Origin: JBNJGT01 sp964473285
GTDB lineage: Archaea; Nanobdellota; Nanobdellia; Woesearchaeales; JACJVW01
Direction of reading: 5' to 3'
Assembly (NCBI GenBank): GCA_964473285.1
Contig: CAYYOI010000021.1
Coordinates: forward strand, 1-27,107
DNA length: 27,107 nt
The notes beneath the pieces were generated by a model that was not told the origin of the DNA, did no database searches, and worked only from the letters and a program-made list of their open reading frames with translations. A program made the position numbers and the translations under genes. Shown one piece after another: positions 6,778-14,606 of this stretch; within the stretch, counting starts at the first letter, position 1; each line of letters opens with the position of its first letter.

Positions 6778-7185
6778 ATGGAACTGGATGAGAAAGACCT
6801 TCGGATAATCGAAGCACTACAAGAGGATGCAAGAGCCACTATTAAATGGATTTCTCATAAGACAGGAATCAAGCAATCAACTGTGCATCAAAGGATGCAG
6901 AGGCTTATAAGAGAGGGTGTCATAGAAAGGTTCAGTGTAACATTAAGCCCGGAGTTCAGTGAACAAAAGGTGCTTTTGTTCTTAGGGGTTGAAAAGCCCC
7001 TTCCAAAGCAGGCTTTGCAGGACAAGAGGATAACCGAGGCATTCTCAGTATCAGGAGAGTATGACCTTGTAATGAAGGTACAGGTAAAAAACATTTCTGA
7101 ATTCAGCACATTCCTTTCAGAACTGAAAAGCAATTATCATATCATAAGCAGCTCAAGTGTTATCTGCCTTTCAGCCCTTAAGTAA
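6778..7185 (+). CDS. Lrp/AsnC family transcriptional regulator
   Basis: The 135-aa protein has the standard Lrp/AsnC form. The N-terminal winged helix (about 1-55) reads LDEKDLRIIEALQEDARATIKWISHKTGIKQSTVHQRMQRL then GVIERFSV. A RAM ligand-sensing domain follows (about 65-130), with the sequence FSVSGEYDLVMKVQVKNISEFSTFLSEL. Such regulators bind amino acids or related metabolites and control their metabolism. It lies 51 bp after rsmI, separated by a G/C-rich stem-loop, with no Shine-Dalgarno. Its last 15 bp overlap the convergent helicase gene. The effector is not predictable; trpB lies nearby, but a link would be speculation. Confidence 0.9.
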   Translation: MELDEKDLRIIEALQEDARATIKWISHKTGIKQSTVHQRMQRLIREGVIERFSVTLSPEFSEQKVLLFLGVEKPLPKQALQDKRITEAFSVSGEYDLVMKVQVKNISEFSTFLSELKSNYHIISSSSVICLSALK

Positions 7186-8973
7186 TTTTTCAACACTGGT
7201 TGTTATGAATCTTGTCTTCTGGCCGGTATAAGTCACATGAAGTTCTTTATGAGCCCGGCTCAAAGCAACATAGAGGAGTCGTCGTTCTTCCTCATCCTTA
7301 TCATAATCCTCCACCTTGATTGCATCAAGTATCGGGTGGTCTGATGCCTTGCAGGGATAATTAAGGAAACTGCACCCTATGGCAAATACTACTTCTGCCT
7401 CAAGACCTTTTATGGAATGAACTGTGGATAAGACAACCTGGCCAGGTGAGGGTATCTCGTTGCCGTCCTCTGATTTGTGAAGGTGCCTGATGTTCCTCTG
7501 CTTCAGATAATCTGAAAGGTCTTTTAACTGCTTGTTTGTCCTTGCAAGGATGAATATCTGGTTTCTAGGGCATTCTTTCTTCAGGAGGGTCTTTATCACA
7601 AAGTCAAACTCTTCTTCCTGGGTATCAAACTTTTTTATGCTGGTTGTCCCGCCATTTCTTGTGCTTTTTAGATCAGGGAGTTTCATGGGCTTTATTGCTG
7701 AGTTTATGGTTTTTACTATGCGCTCTCTTGAGCGGTAATTGTCAGTCAGGCTTATCACCTCTGAATCATTGTAGCGCTCTGGGAACTCAAGTATGTATTT
7801 TATCTTTGAACCGCGCCAGCCATAGATGGACTGCCGTGGATCGCCAACACAAAAGAGGTTCTTTGGGCTTAGTATGTCAAGCAATTCCATCTGCTGGGAA
7901 TTGACATCCTGAAACTCGTCCACCAGAATATGATCGAATGAAGGGACATAAGAGGGATATGATCTGAAGAAATTTATGCAGTCCAACAACTGATCAGTAT
8001 AATCGCGAAGGCCCCTCTTTTGCATGGTATCGTGCATCTCTTTGCAGATTGGCATCATGAACCCATATTCCTGCTGGTGAAGCTCATCGAATGGTACATT
8101 CTCAAGCTTGCAAAGATCAATCACTGAAAAACAATCATTAAGAAATATCATGGAAAGCTTGTCTTTTCCCTGCCTTAGTTTTGTCTTGCTGAAATAATTG
8201 TTTAGGACGTAGTCCATGCTGATGTTTTGTTTTTGTAGGACATGGTTGAGAAGCTTGATCTTGTCCTTGAATGATATGACTGATGTCTTTTGCTTGTAGA
8301 TGACATCCTCAAATGTGGAGAGGTATTTCTCGCAGAAAGAATTGAATGTGTGGATTGCCACCTTGTCTGAATCAACACGCTGCTGCATCTCTTCACGGGC
8401 TTTGCGGGTGAAGGTTATTGCAAGAATCCTGCGGGGCTTTACAGAACGATAGCGCATAAGGAAATCAATCCTCCTGGTAAGGACTGTTGTCTTTCCTGTA
8501 CCTGCGCCTGCAACGCAAAGGATGTTTTTAGCATTTGAGATTATTGCTTTCTTCTGGGAATCATTGTAATAGGAGAGATATGGTTCAAGTGCAGTGAAAC
8601 ACTGATGTTCTTCATCAGTTATTTTTGTTGTAAATGTGCGCATACTGGCTGGTTGCTTGTTCAAGACTTCTGCCATCTTTGGGTCCACCAGCTCGTAGTC
8701 GCCTTTCTTGGTGCGGGTAAGGACACGGTAATGGGTGCCTTCTATTGTCGTTATCTCAAGAAGCTTGTGTTTCATTAGAAGGTCTATTATCTCCTCAACC
8801 TCCTGGGGCTGGTAGAGCTCAAAATAACCAAAAGTGCGGCGCTTGTCAAGCCTGTTCCTTTTTATTGATGGGTTTGAATCTATACCACGCAAATAGTCGA
8901 TCAAAAGCTTTTTTCCTACATTGAAAGGAAGGTCTGTGAAAGCCCTGAGAACAGGGATATATTCGATACCCAT
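7171..8973 (-). CDS. UvrD/Rep-like SF1 DNA helicase with N-terminal RQC-like winged helix
   Basis: All SF1A helicase motifs are visible in the 600-aa protein. They are Q motif DSQKKAI, motif I AGAGTGKTT (about 155-163), Ia ITFTRKAREEM, II LVDEFQDV, III GDPRQSIYGWRGS, IV LTDNYRSRERIV, V STVHSIKGLEAEVVF and VI EERRLLYVALSRA. Only about 85 residues separate motifs IV and V, so the 2B subdomain of UvrD is largely missing. The first 100 residues resemble the RQC winged helix of RecQ: LLIDYLRGIDS, RTFGYFELY, EEIIDLLMKHKLLEI, then a Tyr/Thr-rich wing. It probably unwinds DNA 3'-5' in repair. A minus-strand TATA-like element overlaps the end of the upstream radical SAM gene. Confidence 0.9.
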   Translation of the reverse strand: MGIEYIPVLRAFTDLPFNVGKKLLIDYLRGIDSNPSIKRNRLDKRRTFGYFELYQPQEVEEIIDLLMKHKLLEITTIEGTHYRVLTRTKKGDYELVDPKMAEVLNKQPASMRTFTTKITDEEHQCFTALEPYLSYYNDSQKKAIISNAKNILCVAGAGTGKTTVLTRRIDFLMRYRSVKPRRILAITFTRKAREEMQQRVDSDKVAIHTFNSFCEKYLSTFEDVIYKQKTSVISFKDKIKLLNHVLQKQNISMDYVLNNYFSKTKLRQGKDKLSMIFLNDCFSVIDLCKLENVPFDELHQQEYGFMMPICKEMHDTMQKRGLRDYTDQLLDCINFFRSYPSYVPSFDHILVDEFQDVNSQQMELLDILSPKNLFCVGDPRQSIYGWRGSKIKYILEFPERYNDSEVISLTDNYRSRERIVKTINSAIKPMKLPDLKSTRNGGTTSIKKFDTQEEEFDFVIKTLLKKECPRNQIFILARTNKQLKDLSDYLKQRNIRHLHKSEDGNEIPSPGQVVLSTVHSIKGLEAEVVFAIGCSFLNYPCKASDHPILDAIKVEDYDKDEEERRLLYVALSRAHKELHVTYTGQKTRFITTSVEKLLKG

Positions 8974-8996
8974 TGAATTGGCTAAGAAAGGTCTGC

Positions 8997-9908
8997 TTAA
9001 ATAATTTTTGAACCGTAGGTTGTAATCTTTTTGGCTATGAGGTCGCGGGTTTTTTGGTTGAAGGGAAGATCTTCAATCTCATCTATGGTGAAATCAGGCC
9101 TTTGAGTAAGATTGCTCTGGAACTCTACAACTTTCTCGATTTCCTCTTTAACCAACCTACCGGTGTCGGTGCCAAGGATCTTTAAAGCTGGTAGTTTTGT
9201 AATATTGTCTGCACCTGCAAGAACAAGACGTGAATAATAACTGATCTTATCAGACCAGGCACCTGCCACTATATCTATATTAGGGAATGCTTTTCTTACT
9301 GAACTTATCCACCATTCATAGTAATCTATTGGAGGAGAAGATGTGAAAGGGGTTTTTGGGTGAGGGTTAAGTGCATAGAAAGTAATCTTGTCTATAGCAT
9401 GAGCCTTCAGATACCTGAGAAGAAATTCAAGATCCTCTTTTGTCTCACCAAGGCCTATGATAAGAGTCACTGCTTTTTTTAGACCTAGCCTGTCGCATGA
9501 GCTGAACATCTTTTCAATCTCTGAAAGAGGCTTTGAAGGGCAAACCTTTTCTCTTAATCCAGGATTTGCGCATTCAAGGGTTCCTGCAACGCCGCATATA
9601 TGAGGAAGAAATGAGGAGAGTTCATCTTCTGTAAGAGTTCCCATGTTAAGCCATTGCTTTTCACCTGTTATTGCGTGGATTCCTTTGGTTATCTCTATCA
9701 ATTCATCAAGATCATATGAATCATAACCACCGGAAATGAATTCTATGGGCCAGTTGCATTTATGGGAGATCATAGCCTCAGCATATACTGATTCTTTCCT
9801 TCTGCGGGATTTCTTAGGCGAGGTTTTCAAAGTGGACATGTAACAGAATGTACAATCCCTTCTTGAACAATACCAACTCAGAAACAATGCTCTTTCAAAT
9901 CTTACCAT
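8997..9908 (-). CDS. Radical SAM protein, BioB/HydE-like, with CX4CX2C cluster motif
   Basis: The 303-aa protein begins with a cysteine cluster at residues 14, 19 and 22 (YCSRRDCTFCYM). The spacing is CX4CX2C rather than the usual CX3CX2C of enzymes that bind [4Fe-4S] and S-adenosylmethionine. I confirmed it from the codons. Further features fit the fold: FISGGYDSYDLDEL (the GGE-like strand), LECANPGLREKVCPSK, and VTLIIGLGETKEDLEFLLRYL (glycine-rich SAM contact, typical of biotin-synthase-like proteins). The substrate is unknown. The start is set by TTTAAA (about 9931-9938, minus strand) 27 bp before the ATG. It lies 23 bp upstream of the helicase gene. Confidence 0.85.
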   Translation of the reverse strand: MVRFERALFLSWYCSRRDCTFCYMSTLKTSPKKSRRRKESVYAEAMISHKCNWPIEFISGGYDSYDLDELIEITKGIHAITGEKQWLNMGTLTEDELSSFLPHICGVAGTLECANPGLREKVCPSKPLSEIEKMFSSCDRLGLKKAVTLIIGLGETKEDLEFLLRYLKAHAIDKITFYALNPHPKTPFTSSPPIDYYEWWISSVRKAFPNIDIVAGAWSDKISYYSRLVLAGADNITKLPALKILGTDTGRLVKEEIEKVVEFQSNLTQRPDFTIDEIEDLPFNQKTRDLIAKKITTYGSKII

Positions 9909-9930
9909 TATAGAAGAGGGCTAAAAGAAT

Positions 9931-9960
9931 CTTTAAATCATTTTAGAAAATTATATTAAT
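9931..9960. promoter_or_regulatory. Divergent promoter region, radical SAM gene and ahcY
   Basis: CTTTAAATCA (9931-9940) is placed 27 bp before the radical SAM ATG on the minus strand. For ahcY, ATTATATTAA (about 9950-9959) would start transcription almost at the ATG (9983). Alternatively the first element, used in the plus direction, would give a leader of about 23 nt containing GAGGG (9962-9966). Confidence 0.4.
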
Positions 9961-9982
9961 AGAGGGATGAAGCGAAAAAAAC

Positions 9983-11365
9983 ATGAATTACAAAATCAAA
10001 GATATAAACCTTGCAGATTGGGGACGTAAAGAGATCGAGATCGCTGAAAAAGAGATGCCAGGGCTGATGGCACTAAGGGAGAAGTATGGGGAAGAAAAGC
10101 CTCTTACAGGTGCAAGTATCACAGGATGCCTTCACATGACAATACAGACCGCAGTGCTTATTGAGACCCTGGTAGAACTGGGAGCAAAGGTACGATGGTC
10201 ATCATGCAACATATTTTCAACACAGGATCATGCAGCTGCTGCAATCGCAAAAGCAGGGATTCCTGTCTTTGCATGGAAAGGAGAGAGTCTTGAAGAATAC
10301 TGGGAATATGTATACCAGTCACTTGCTTTTGAGGACCTGCCTGATCTCATCGTTGATGATGGGGGAGATGCTACACTGATGGTACACAAAGGGGTAGAGG
10401 TCGAAAAGAACCCTGCATTGCTGGATGAAGAGCATGAGGAAGGTGATTTCAAGGAACTCATGAAAAAGCTCAAAGATATCTACCAGAAGGATCCTACTTA
10501 CTGGTCAAGGGTTGCAGAAAAGATGAAGGGTGTTTCTGAAGAAACAACAACAGGTGTGCATAGACTTTACCAGATGATGGAGAACAAGACACTTCTTTTC
10601 CCAGCATATAACGTGAATGATTCTGTCACCAAGTCAAAGTTCGACAATCTTTATGGATGCAGGGAAAGCCTTGCTGATGGCATCAAGAGAGCAACTGACG
10701 TGATGGTTGCAGGAAAGACAGTGGTTGTACTTGGCTACGGAGATGTTGGTAAAGGATGCTGCCAGTCAATGAGATCTTACGGGGCACGAGTCATTGTCAC
10801 AGAGATTGATCCAATCTGCGCATTGCAGGCATTGATGGAAGGGTATGAAGTGCGTTTCCTTGAAGAGGTCCTGAGCGAGGGAGACATCTATGTCACAGCA
10901 ACAGGGAACTGTGATGTCATCAGATACGAACACATGAGAAAGATGAAAGACCAGGCAATTGTCTGCAATATAGGTCATTTTGACAGCGAGATACAGGTTG
11001 CTGAACTGAATGCGCACGTACAAAAGGAAGAGATCAAGCCACAGGTGGACAAGTACACATTCCCTGAAGGGCATGCAATCTATGTTCTTGCTGAGGGGAG
11101 GCTTGTAAACCTGGGGTGTGCTACAGGACATCCCAGCTTTGTTATGTCCACGTCATTCACAAACCAGGTGCTTGCCCAGATTGAGCTTTGGAAGCAGGAA
11201 TCAGATATATCCGTCATGCGCCTTCCAAAGAAGCTTGATGAGGAGGTGGCTGAACTGCATATCAGGAAACTGGGAGCGCAGTTGACAAGCCTTTCTGAGA
11301 AGCAGGCTGAATATATAGGCGTGCCAAAAGAAGGACCTTTCAAGCCTGAACATTACAGGTATTAA
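9983..11365 (+). CDS. ahcY: S-adenosylhomocysteinase, bacterial/eukaryotic type
   Basis: AhcY splits S-adenosylhomocysteine into adenosine and homocysteine, relieving product inhibition of methyltransferases. The 460-aa protein has the substrate regions ASITGCLHMTIQTAVLIETL and SSCNIFSTQDHAAAA, the GVSEETTTGVHRLY segment, the NAD-binding VVLGYGDVGKG loop, and NLGCATGHPSFVMS. It ends in KPEHYRY, where Lys454 and Tyr458 correspond to the NAD-contacting Lys426/Tyr430 of the human enzyme. An insert of about 40 residues before GVSEETTT (with EEGDFKELMKKLKDIYQ) is a bacterial-type feature. Typical archaeal enzymes are shorter and lack the C-terminal lid, so transfer from bacteria is likely. Confidence 0.96.
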   Translation: MNYKIKDINLADWGRKEIEIAEKEMPGLMALREKYGEEKPLTGASITGCLHMTIQTAVLIETLVELGAKVRWSSCNIFSTQDHAAAAIAKAGIPVFAWKGESLEEYWEYVYQSLAFEDLPDLIVDDGGDATLMVHKGVEVEKNPALLDEEHEEGDFKELMKKLKDIYQKDPTYWSRVAEKMKGVSEETTTGVHRLYQMMENKTLLFPAYNVNDSVTKSKFDNLYGCRESLADGIKRATDVMVAGKTVVVLGYGDVGKGCCQSMRSYGARVIVTEIDPICALQALMEGYEVRFLEEVLSEGDIYVTATGNCDVIRYEHMRKMKDQAIVCNIGHFDSEIQVAELNAHVQKEEIKPQVDKYTFPEGHAIYVLAEGRLVNLGCATGHPSFVMSTSFTNQVLAQIELWKQESDISVMRLPKKLDEEVAELHIRKLGAQLTSLSEKQAEYIGVPKEGPFKPEHYRY

Positions 11366-11387
11366 TTTTATTTTCTTAGAATTCTTC

Positions 11388-12164
11388 TTAAAATATTTTC
11401 TGGTTTGAATATACCTTGAATCCAGTGGGCTCAAGATGGACTGGATAGACGCCTTTCTGATGATTGGTCTTTCGCATCTTCAATATAGTAAGTGCCCGGA
11501 AGAATTCAGCAACATCTTTTCTTCTTACCATCTGAAGATAGATTGTGCCATCGCATACAAAGTCATAGAAACTGTATTTTATGTCAGACATCTGCCCTTC
11601 TTCACGCTCATGCAATAGAAGGATGGTAAGATTAAGCTGTTTCATGTGCTTTATAAGTTCAGCTGTAGCGCCACGATCACCATACTTGCTGTGGGATAGG
11701 TGCAGGACCAAAGAGATGGAATCAAGGCACATGCGCTGGGCGCCGAATGACTTGATCTCGTTAAGGAATGCATTATCTATGATCTTCAAAAGAGCCTCTT
11801 CTCCCTGGGTATAGTCTACATCCAGCTTGAGCATGAGAAGCATCCCTTCATCAATAAGTTTCTGGAGGTCAAAGCCATAACGTTTTGCCTGGAGGATAAG
11901 ACTGTCAACATCCTCCTCTAATGTTATGTAGATCCCTCTCTCACCGTACTTGAGAGCTCCGTTTGCCAGGAACTGAAGCCCGAACGTGCTTTTACCGCTT
12001 CCAGGTGTCCCGCTTACAAGGGTGGCAGTACTCTTTGGAATACCTCCTTCAAGCAGGTTGTCAAGCCCGGATATCCCAGATGGGACACGGGCAATAAAGC
12101 TATTTGAAGGGTCTGTTTCAGGTTGAGTGTTCATTCCTTCTGGACCAAATCCCATATTCAACAC
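11388..12164 (-). CDS. KaiC-like RecA-superfamily ATPase, intact P-loop
   Basis: This 258-aa single-domain KaiC-family protein has the entry motif RVPSGISGLDNLLEGGIP, Walker A GTPGSGKST (52-60), the catalytic acidic pair in TLEEDVDSL (83-84) and Walker B MCLDSIS (Asp148). KaiC-like ATPases are proposed signal-transduction hubs in archaea; ArlH of the archaellum motor is a relative. The gene follows the pilin-like gene with a 7-bp overlap if the GTG at 12164 is used. An ATG at 12155 would leave a 2-bp gap and is equally plausible. With the receiver, the P-loop-less KaiC and the pilin it forms one module, in which it would be the active ATPase. Confidence 0.9.
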   Translation of the reverse strand: MLNMGFGPEGMNTQPETDPSNSFIARVPSGISGLDNLLEGGIPKSTATLVSGTPGSGKSTFGLQFLANGALKYGERGIYITLEEDVDSLILQAKRYGFDLQKLIDEGMLLMLKLDVDYTQGEEALLKIIDNAFLNEIKSFGAQRMCLDSISLVLHLSHSKYGDRGATAELIKHMKQLNLTILLLHEREEGQMSDIKYSFYDFVCDGTIYLQMVRRKDVAEFFRALTILKMRKTNHQKGVYPVHLEPTGFKVYSNQKIF

Positions 12165-12640
12165 TTATTAATCTCATTTATCTCAATAGGATAATCGGTG
12201 CAAAGGACCGGTTTATCCATGTCAAGGTCATTTATCCTTGGTATAAGCTTAATCTTCTCAATCTCCCCATATTGTGAGACATCATAAGCCACCTGTTTCT
12301 CAATCGTCATCCCAGAGGATAATGGCTCGTCAAGCAATTCTGTCTTATAAAGACGCTTGCCTATAACCCATACCTGCATCGACTGGATGGGTTTTCCGCG
12401 GTTTACGCCAATAAGGGATATCTCTCCTGCTTCATTGTCATAACAAAGAGAGCTTATATTATCAACTGAGACAATCTCAAATGCCACACCACTGCAAACA
12501 TCAGTCATATTTATCTCTCCATGCCCGCTGCTCTCACGCATCTGATCTCCAAGGCTCATTATGAGGATTCCAAGGGAGATAGCGAAAGCAATGAGAAGGA
12601 GAGTTGCAAGTAATGGAGACATCCCTTTTTTTTTAATCAT
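12158..12640 (-). CDS. Archaeal pilin-like protein with class III signal sequence
   Basis: The 160-aa product starts MIKKKG-MSPLLATLLLIAFAI, a short basic leader ending in Gly followed by a long hydrophobic helix. This matches the archaeal type IV pilin/archaellin signal cut by a prepilin peptidase after the glycine. The roughly 130-residue remainder is a beta-rich external domain with four Cys (CSGVAFEI, SLCYD, VLCTDY, final Cys), which may form disulfides. A minus-strand TATA-like element at about 12663-12673 lies 28 bp before the ATG, so pilin and KaiC may have their own promoter inside the gene cluster. It could be a minor pilin or anchor component rather than a filament major subunit. 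Confidence 0.75.
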   Translation of the reverse strand: MIKKKGMSPLLATLLLIAFAISLGILIMSLGDQMRESSGHGEINMTDVCSGVAFEIVSVDNISSLCYDNEAGEISLIGVNRGKPIQSMQVWVIGKRLYKTELLDEPLSSGMTIEKQVAYDVSQYGEIEKIKLIPRINDLDMDKPVLCTDYPIEINEINKC

Positions 12641-12671
12641 ACAGCATAGACCCCCTTCCCCCTATTTATAA

Positions 12672-13385
12672 TTATCGGTCGACACTAAACTCGTTGTTCT
12701 GCAAGGTCAGATGGACATCTTTTTTAGGAAGGACTGTGGGAAAATTAAGGATTTTCAGGTTCAGGTTATCGTCAAGCTGCAATGCCCCACCCATAAGATG
12801 GCGGATTGTCATCTCAACCTTTGGATCATGCATTCCGCTTGAAAGCACAAAGAGACCAACTCCACCAGCCCTGCTCATCTTAGGGATTATGGACTGGAGG
12901 AAATAGTAAACTGTATCTGGGCTGCTATACATAAGAAGTGTTGAAAGTGAATCGAATACAAAGCGAAATGAAGTGAAATTACTCTTATTGAATGCGATCT
13001 GTATATCAGAGAGTGCAATTGCCATATCAGACAGGGCAACAGGGCCGCCAATACGTTTTATGTTTACAGTATCCTGGACGTCCTTGCTGGCATTGATAGA
13101 ATATGTATCTACCCAAAACATCCTGTTCTCTTCTTCAGCTTTGCTGAATCCCTCGCCACCCTTTTCCTTGAGATTCTCAGGTGCATCATCGGTGGTGAGC
13201 ATGACTGCAGCCTCATTATTTACAAGACCTTTACTGAGGAAATCCAGGCAGAAAAGGCGCGCTTCGATTATAGGCGGAGCTATAAGAAGGATGGAGGAAC
13301 CATGGGGTATACCTCCCTGAAATACTTCATCAAGACCAGTAATCCTGGTCTTCAATTTCTCGGCATCAGACATCTTCTCTGACAT
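12672..13385 (-). CDS. KaiC-like protein without a Walker A motif (pseudo-ATPase)
   Basis: The 237-aa protein aligns by eye with the neighbouring KaiC-like ATPase. It has TRITGLDEVFQGGIPHGSSILLI at the N-terminus, a Walker B-like FVFDSLSTLLMY, and a C-terminal MGGALQLDDNLNLKILNF. Where the P-loop should be (residues 36-44) it reads APPIIEARL, with no glycines or GKT. The acidic pair is replaced by TTDDAPE. It should not hydrolyse ATP in the usual way and may be a regulatory or structural subunit for the intact KaiC. It follows the receiver gene by 14 bp without its own promoter, so the two are probably co-transcribed. Confidence 0.8.
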   Translation of the reverse strand: MSEKMSDAEKLKTRITGLDEVFQGGIPHGSSILLIAPPIIEARLFCLDFLSKGLVNNEAAVMLTTDDAPENLKEKGGEGFSKAEEENRMFWVDTYSINASKDVQDTVNIKRIGGPVALSDMAIALSDIQIAFNKSNFTSFRFVFDSLSTLLMYSSPDTVYYFLQSIIPKMSRAGGVGLFVLSSGMHDPKVEMTIRHLMGGALQLDDNLNLKILNFPTVLPKKDVHLTLQNNEFSVDR

Positions 13386-13399
13386 AAGAAGTCTACTAT

Positions 13400-13786
13400 T
13401 TAAATGTTTTCTGATTTCTCGATTACAGACCTCACCTTCTCTGAGAGTGAGGACAGATCAAAAGGCTTTATTATGTAATCCTTGACACCCAAAAGCTGGA
13501 CCTTGTCTTTGCTTTCTTTTGAGAGCGGTTTTGCGCTTACTACCATGACAGGTATCTTGCGGAGGCGCTCATCTTTTTGCAGGTTCATGAATACCACCCA
13601 ACCATTCATCTTAGGCATCATGATATCAAGAAGGATAATGTCAGGAGTGAAGTCCTTCAGGATCTCAAGGCTTTCCGGGCCGTCTCGAGCAACATTGACC
13701 TCATATCCTTCAGTCTCAAAGACATCTTTAAGAAGAGACAGGGTGTCTTCCTCATCATCGATTATAAGAATCTTGTATTGGGCCAT
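13400..13786 (-). CDS. Single-domain response regulator (CheY-like receiver)
   Basis: The 128-aa stand-alone receiver has every key residue. Acidic Asp10/Asp11 follow ILIIDDEED, the phospho-acceptor is Asp54 in ILLDIMMPKMNG, Ser84 is the conserved Ser/Thr in MVVSAKP, and Lys107 lies in YIIKPF. There is no output domain, so it must act on a partner; the KaiC-like proteins downstream are the obvious candidates. No histidine kinase is in the window. A TATA-like element on the minus strand (TTTATATATT, 13811-13820) lies about 30 bp before the ATG and should start the cluster. Confidence 0.93.
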   Translation of the reverse strand: MAQYKILIIDDEEDTLSLLKDVFETEGYEVNVARDGPESLEILKDFTPDIILLDIMMPKMNGWVVFMNLQKDERLRKIPVMVVSAKPLSKESKDKVQLLGVKDYIIKPFDLSSLSEKVRSVIEKSENI

Positions 13787-13874
13787 TAAATGATATAATT
13801 TATGCAGGAATTTATATATTTTTGGAATTGTTGTTCACGATAGTTTTAAGAAAGCTGGAAGAAACTTTCCAAAT

Positions 13875-14546
13875 ATGCACAGGGTCCAGAAGATATTATC
13901 GCAGAGGGGCTATTGCTCACGAAGAAAGGCAGAAGAACTCATTGATGAGGGAAGAGTAGCTGTAAATGGAAAGACAATCACCATCGGAGACAAAGCAGAA
14001 GAGAATGATGAGATAAAGGTAGACAACAAGCCTGTCAACAGTCAAAAAAGAGTCTATATCAAACTCAATAAGCCGGCAGGATGTGTGACTGCGCTGAGGG
14101 ATGCAAAACCCACTGTGATGGAGTATATAGATCTGAAAGAGCGTGTTTTTCCTGTGGGAAGGCTGGATTACAATACCTCTGGATTGCTCTTACTGACAAA
14201 TGACGGGGATTTTGCTAACAAGGTTATGCATCCAAGATACGAGACTAAGAAGAGGTATGAGGTCACACCGGACAAGCCTTTAACAGAAGAGGACATTGAG
14301 CGTATCGAGAATGGGATAAATATTGAAGGAAAACGTACGACTCCTGCAACAGTGAAGAAGAAGGGAGACGTATATGAGATAATCATACATGAGGGAAGAA
14401 ACCGGATAATAAGAAGGATGCTTCATGCCTGTGGATATAAAGTGAGAAAACTACACAGGACACAGATCGGAAATATCAGGCTTGGAAACCTTGAGGCAGG
14501 AGACTATGCGCATCTTACCAAGAAAGAGATTTCTGAATTCAAGTAG
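13875..14546 (+). CDS. rRNA pseudouridine synthase, RsuA/RluB family
   Basis: The 223-aa protein begins with an S4 RNA-binding domain (about 1-50: RVQKILSQRGYCSRRKAEELIDEGRV). A RsuA/RluB catalytic domain follows with KPAGCVTALRD, the signature GRLDYNTSGLLLLTNDG (catalytic Asp98), RYETKKRYEV and EGRNRIIRRM. These enzymes isomerise a specific uridine in 16S or 23S rRNA. The overall length fits RsuA/RluB, but the target site cannot be told from sequence alone. The family is mainly bacterial, so like rsmI it may have been acquired. No Shine-Dalgarno is visible; a weak TATA-like stretch lies at about 13842-13849. Confidence 0.92.
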   Translation: MHRVQKILSQRGYCSRRKAEELIDEGRVAVNGKTITIGDKAEENDEIKVDNKPVNSQKRVYIKLNKPAGCVTALRDAKPTVMEYIDLKERVFPVGRLDYNTSGLLLLTNDGDFANKVMHPRYETKKRYEVTPDKPLTEEDIERIENGINIEGKRTTPATVKKKGDVYEIIIHEGRNRIIRRMLHACGYKVRKLHRTQIGNIRLGNLEAGDYAHLTKKEISEFK

Positions 14547-14574
14547 GAGAAATAACTAGGTAGGATACATAAGA

Positions 14575-14606
14575 TTTATATACTAACTTTCAGTAAATAC
14601 TGAAAG
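14575..14606 (+). promoter_or_regulatory. Promoter and palindromic operator of the ABC export operon
   Basis: A TATA box, TTTATATA (14575-14582), sits about 28 bp before the regulator's ATG (14607). Between them lies CTTTCAGTA-AA-TACTGAAAG (14587-14606), a perfect inverted repeat with 9-bp arms. It ends at the base before the ATG and covers the expected transcription start. This is a classical place for a dimeric winged-helix repressor to block polymerase. The GbsR-type regulator encoded first in the operon is the obvious ligand. Confidence 0.7.

Noticed and set aside
11366..11387. Bidirectional terminator between ahcY and the KaiC-like gene
   Set aside because: The 22-bp gap is T-rich and contains AGAATTCT, but the dyad is short, so I did not list it as a separate feature.
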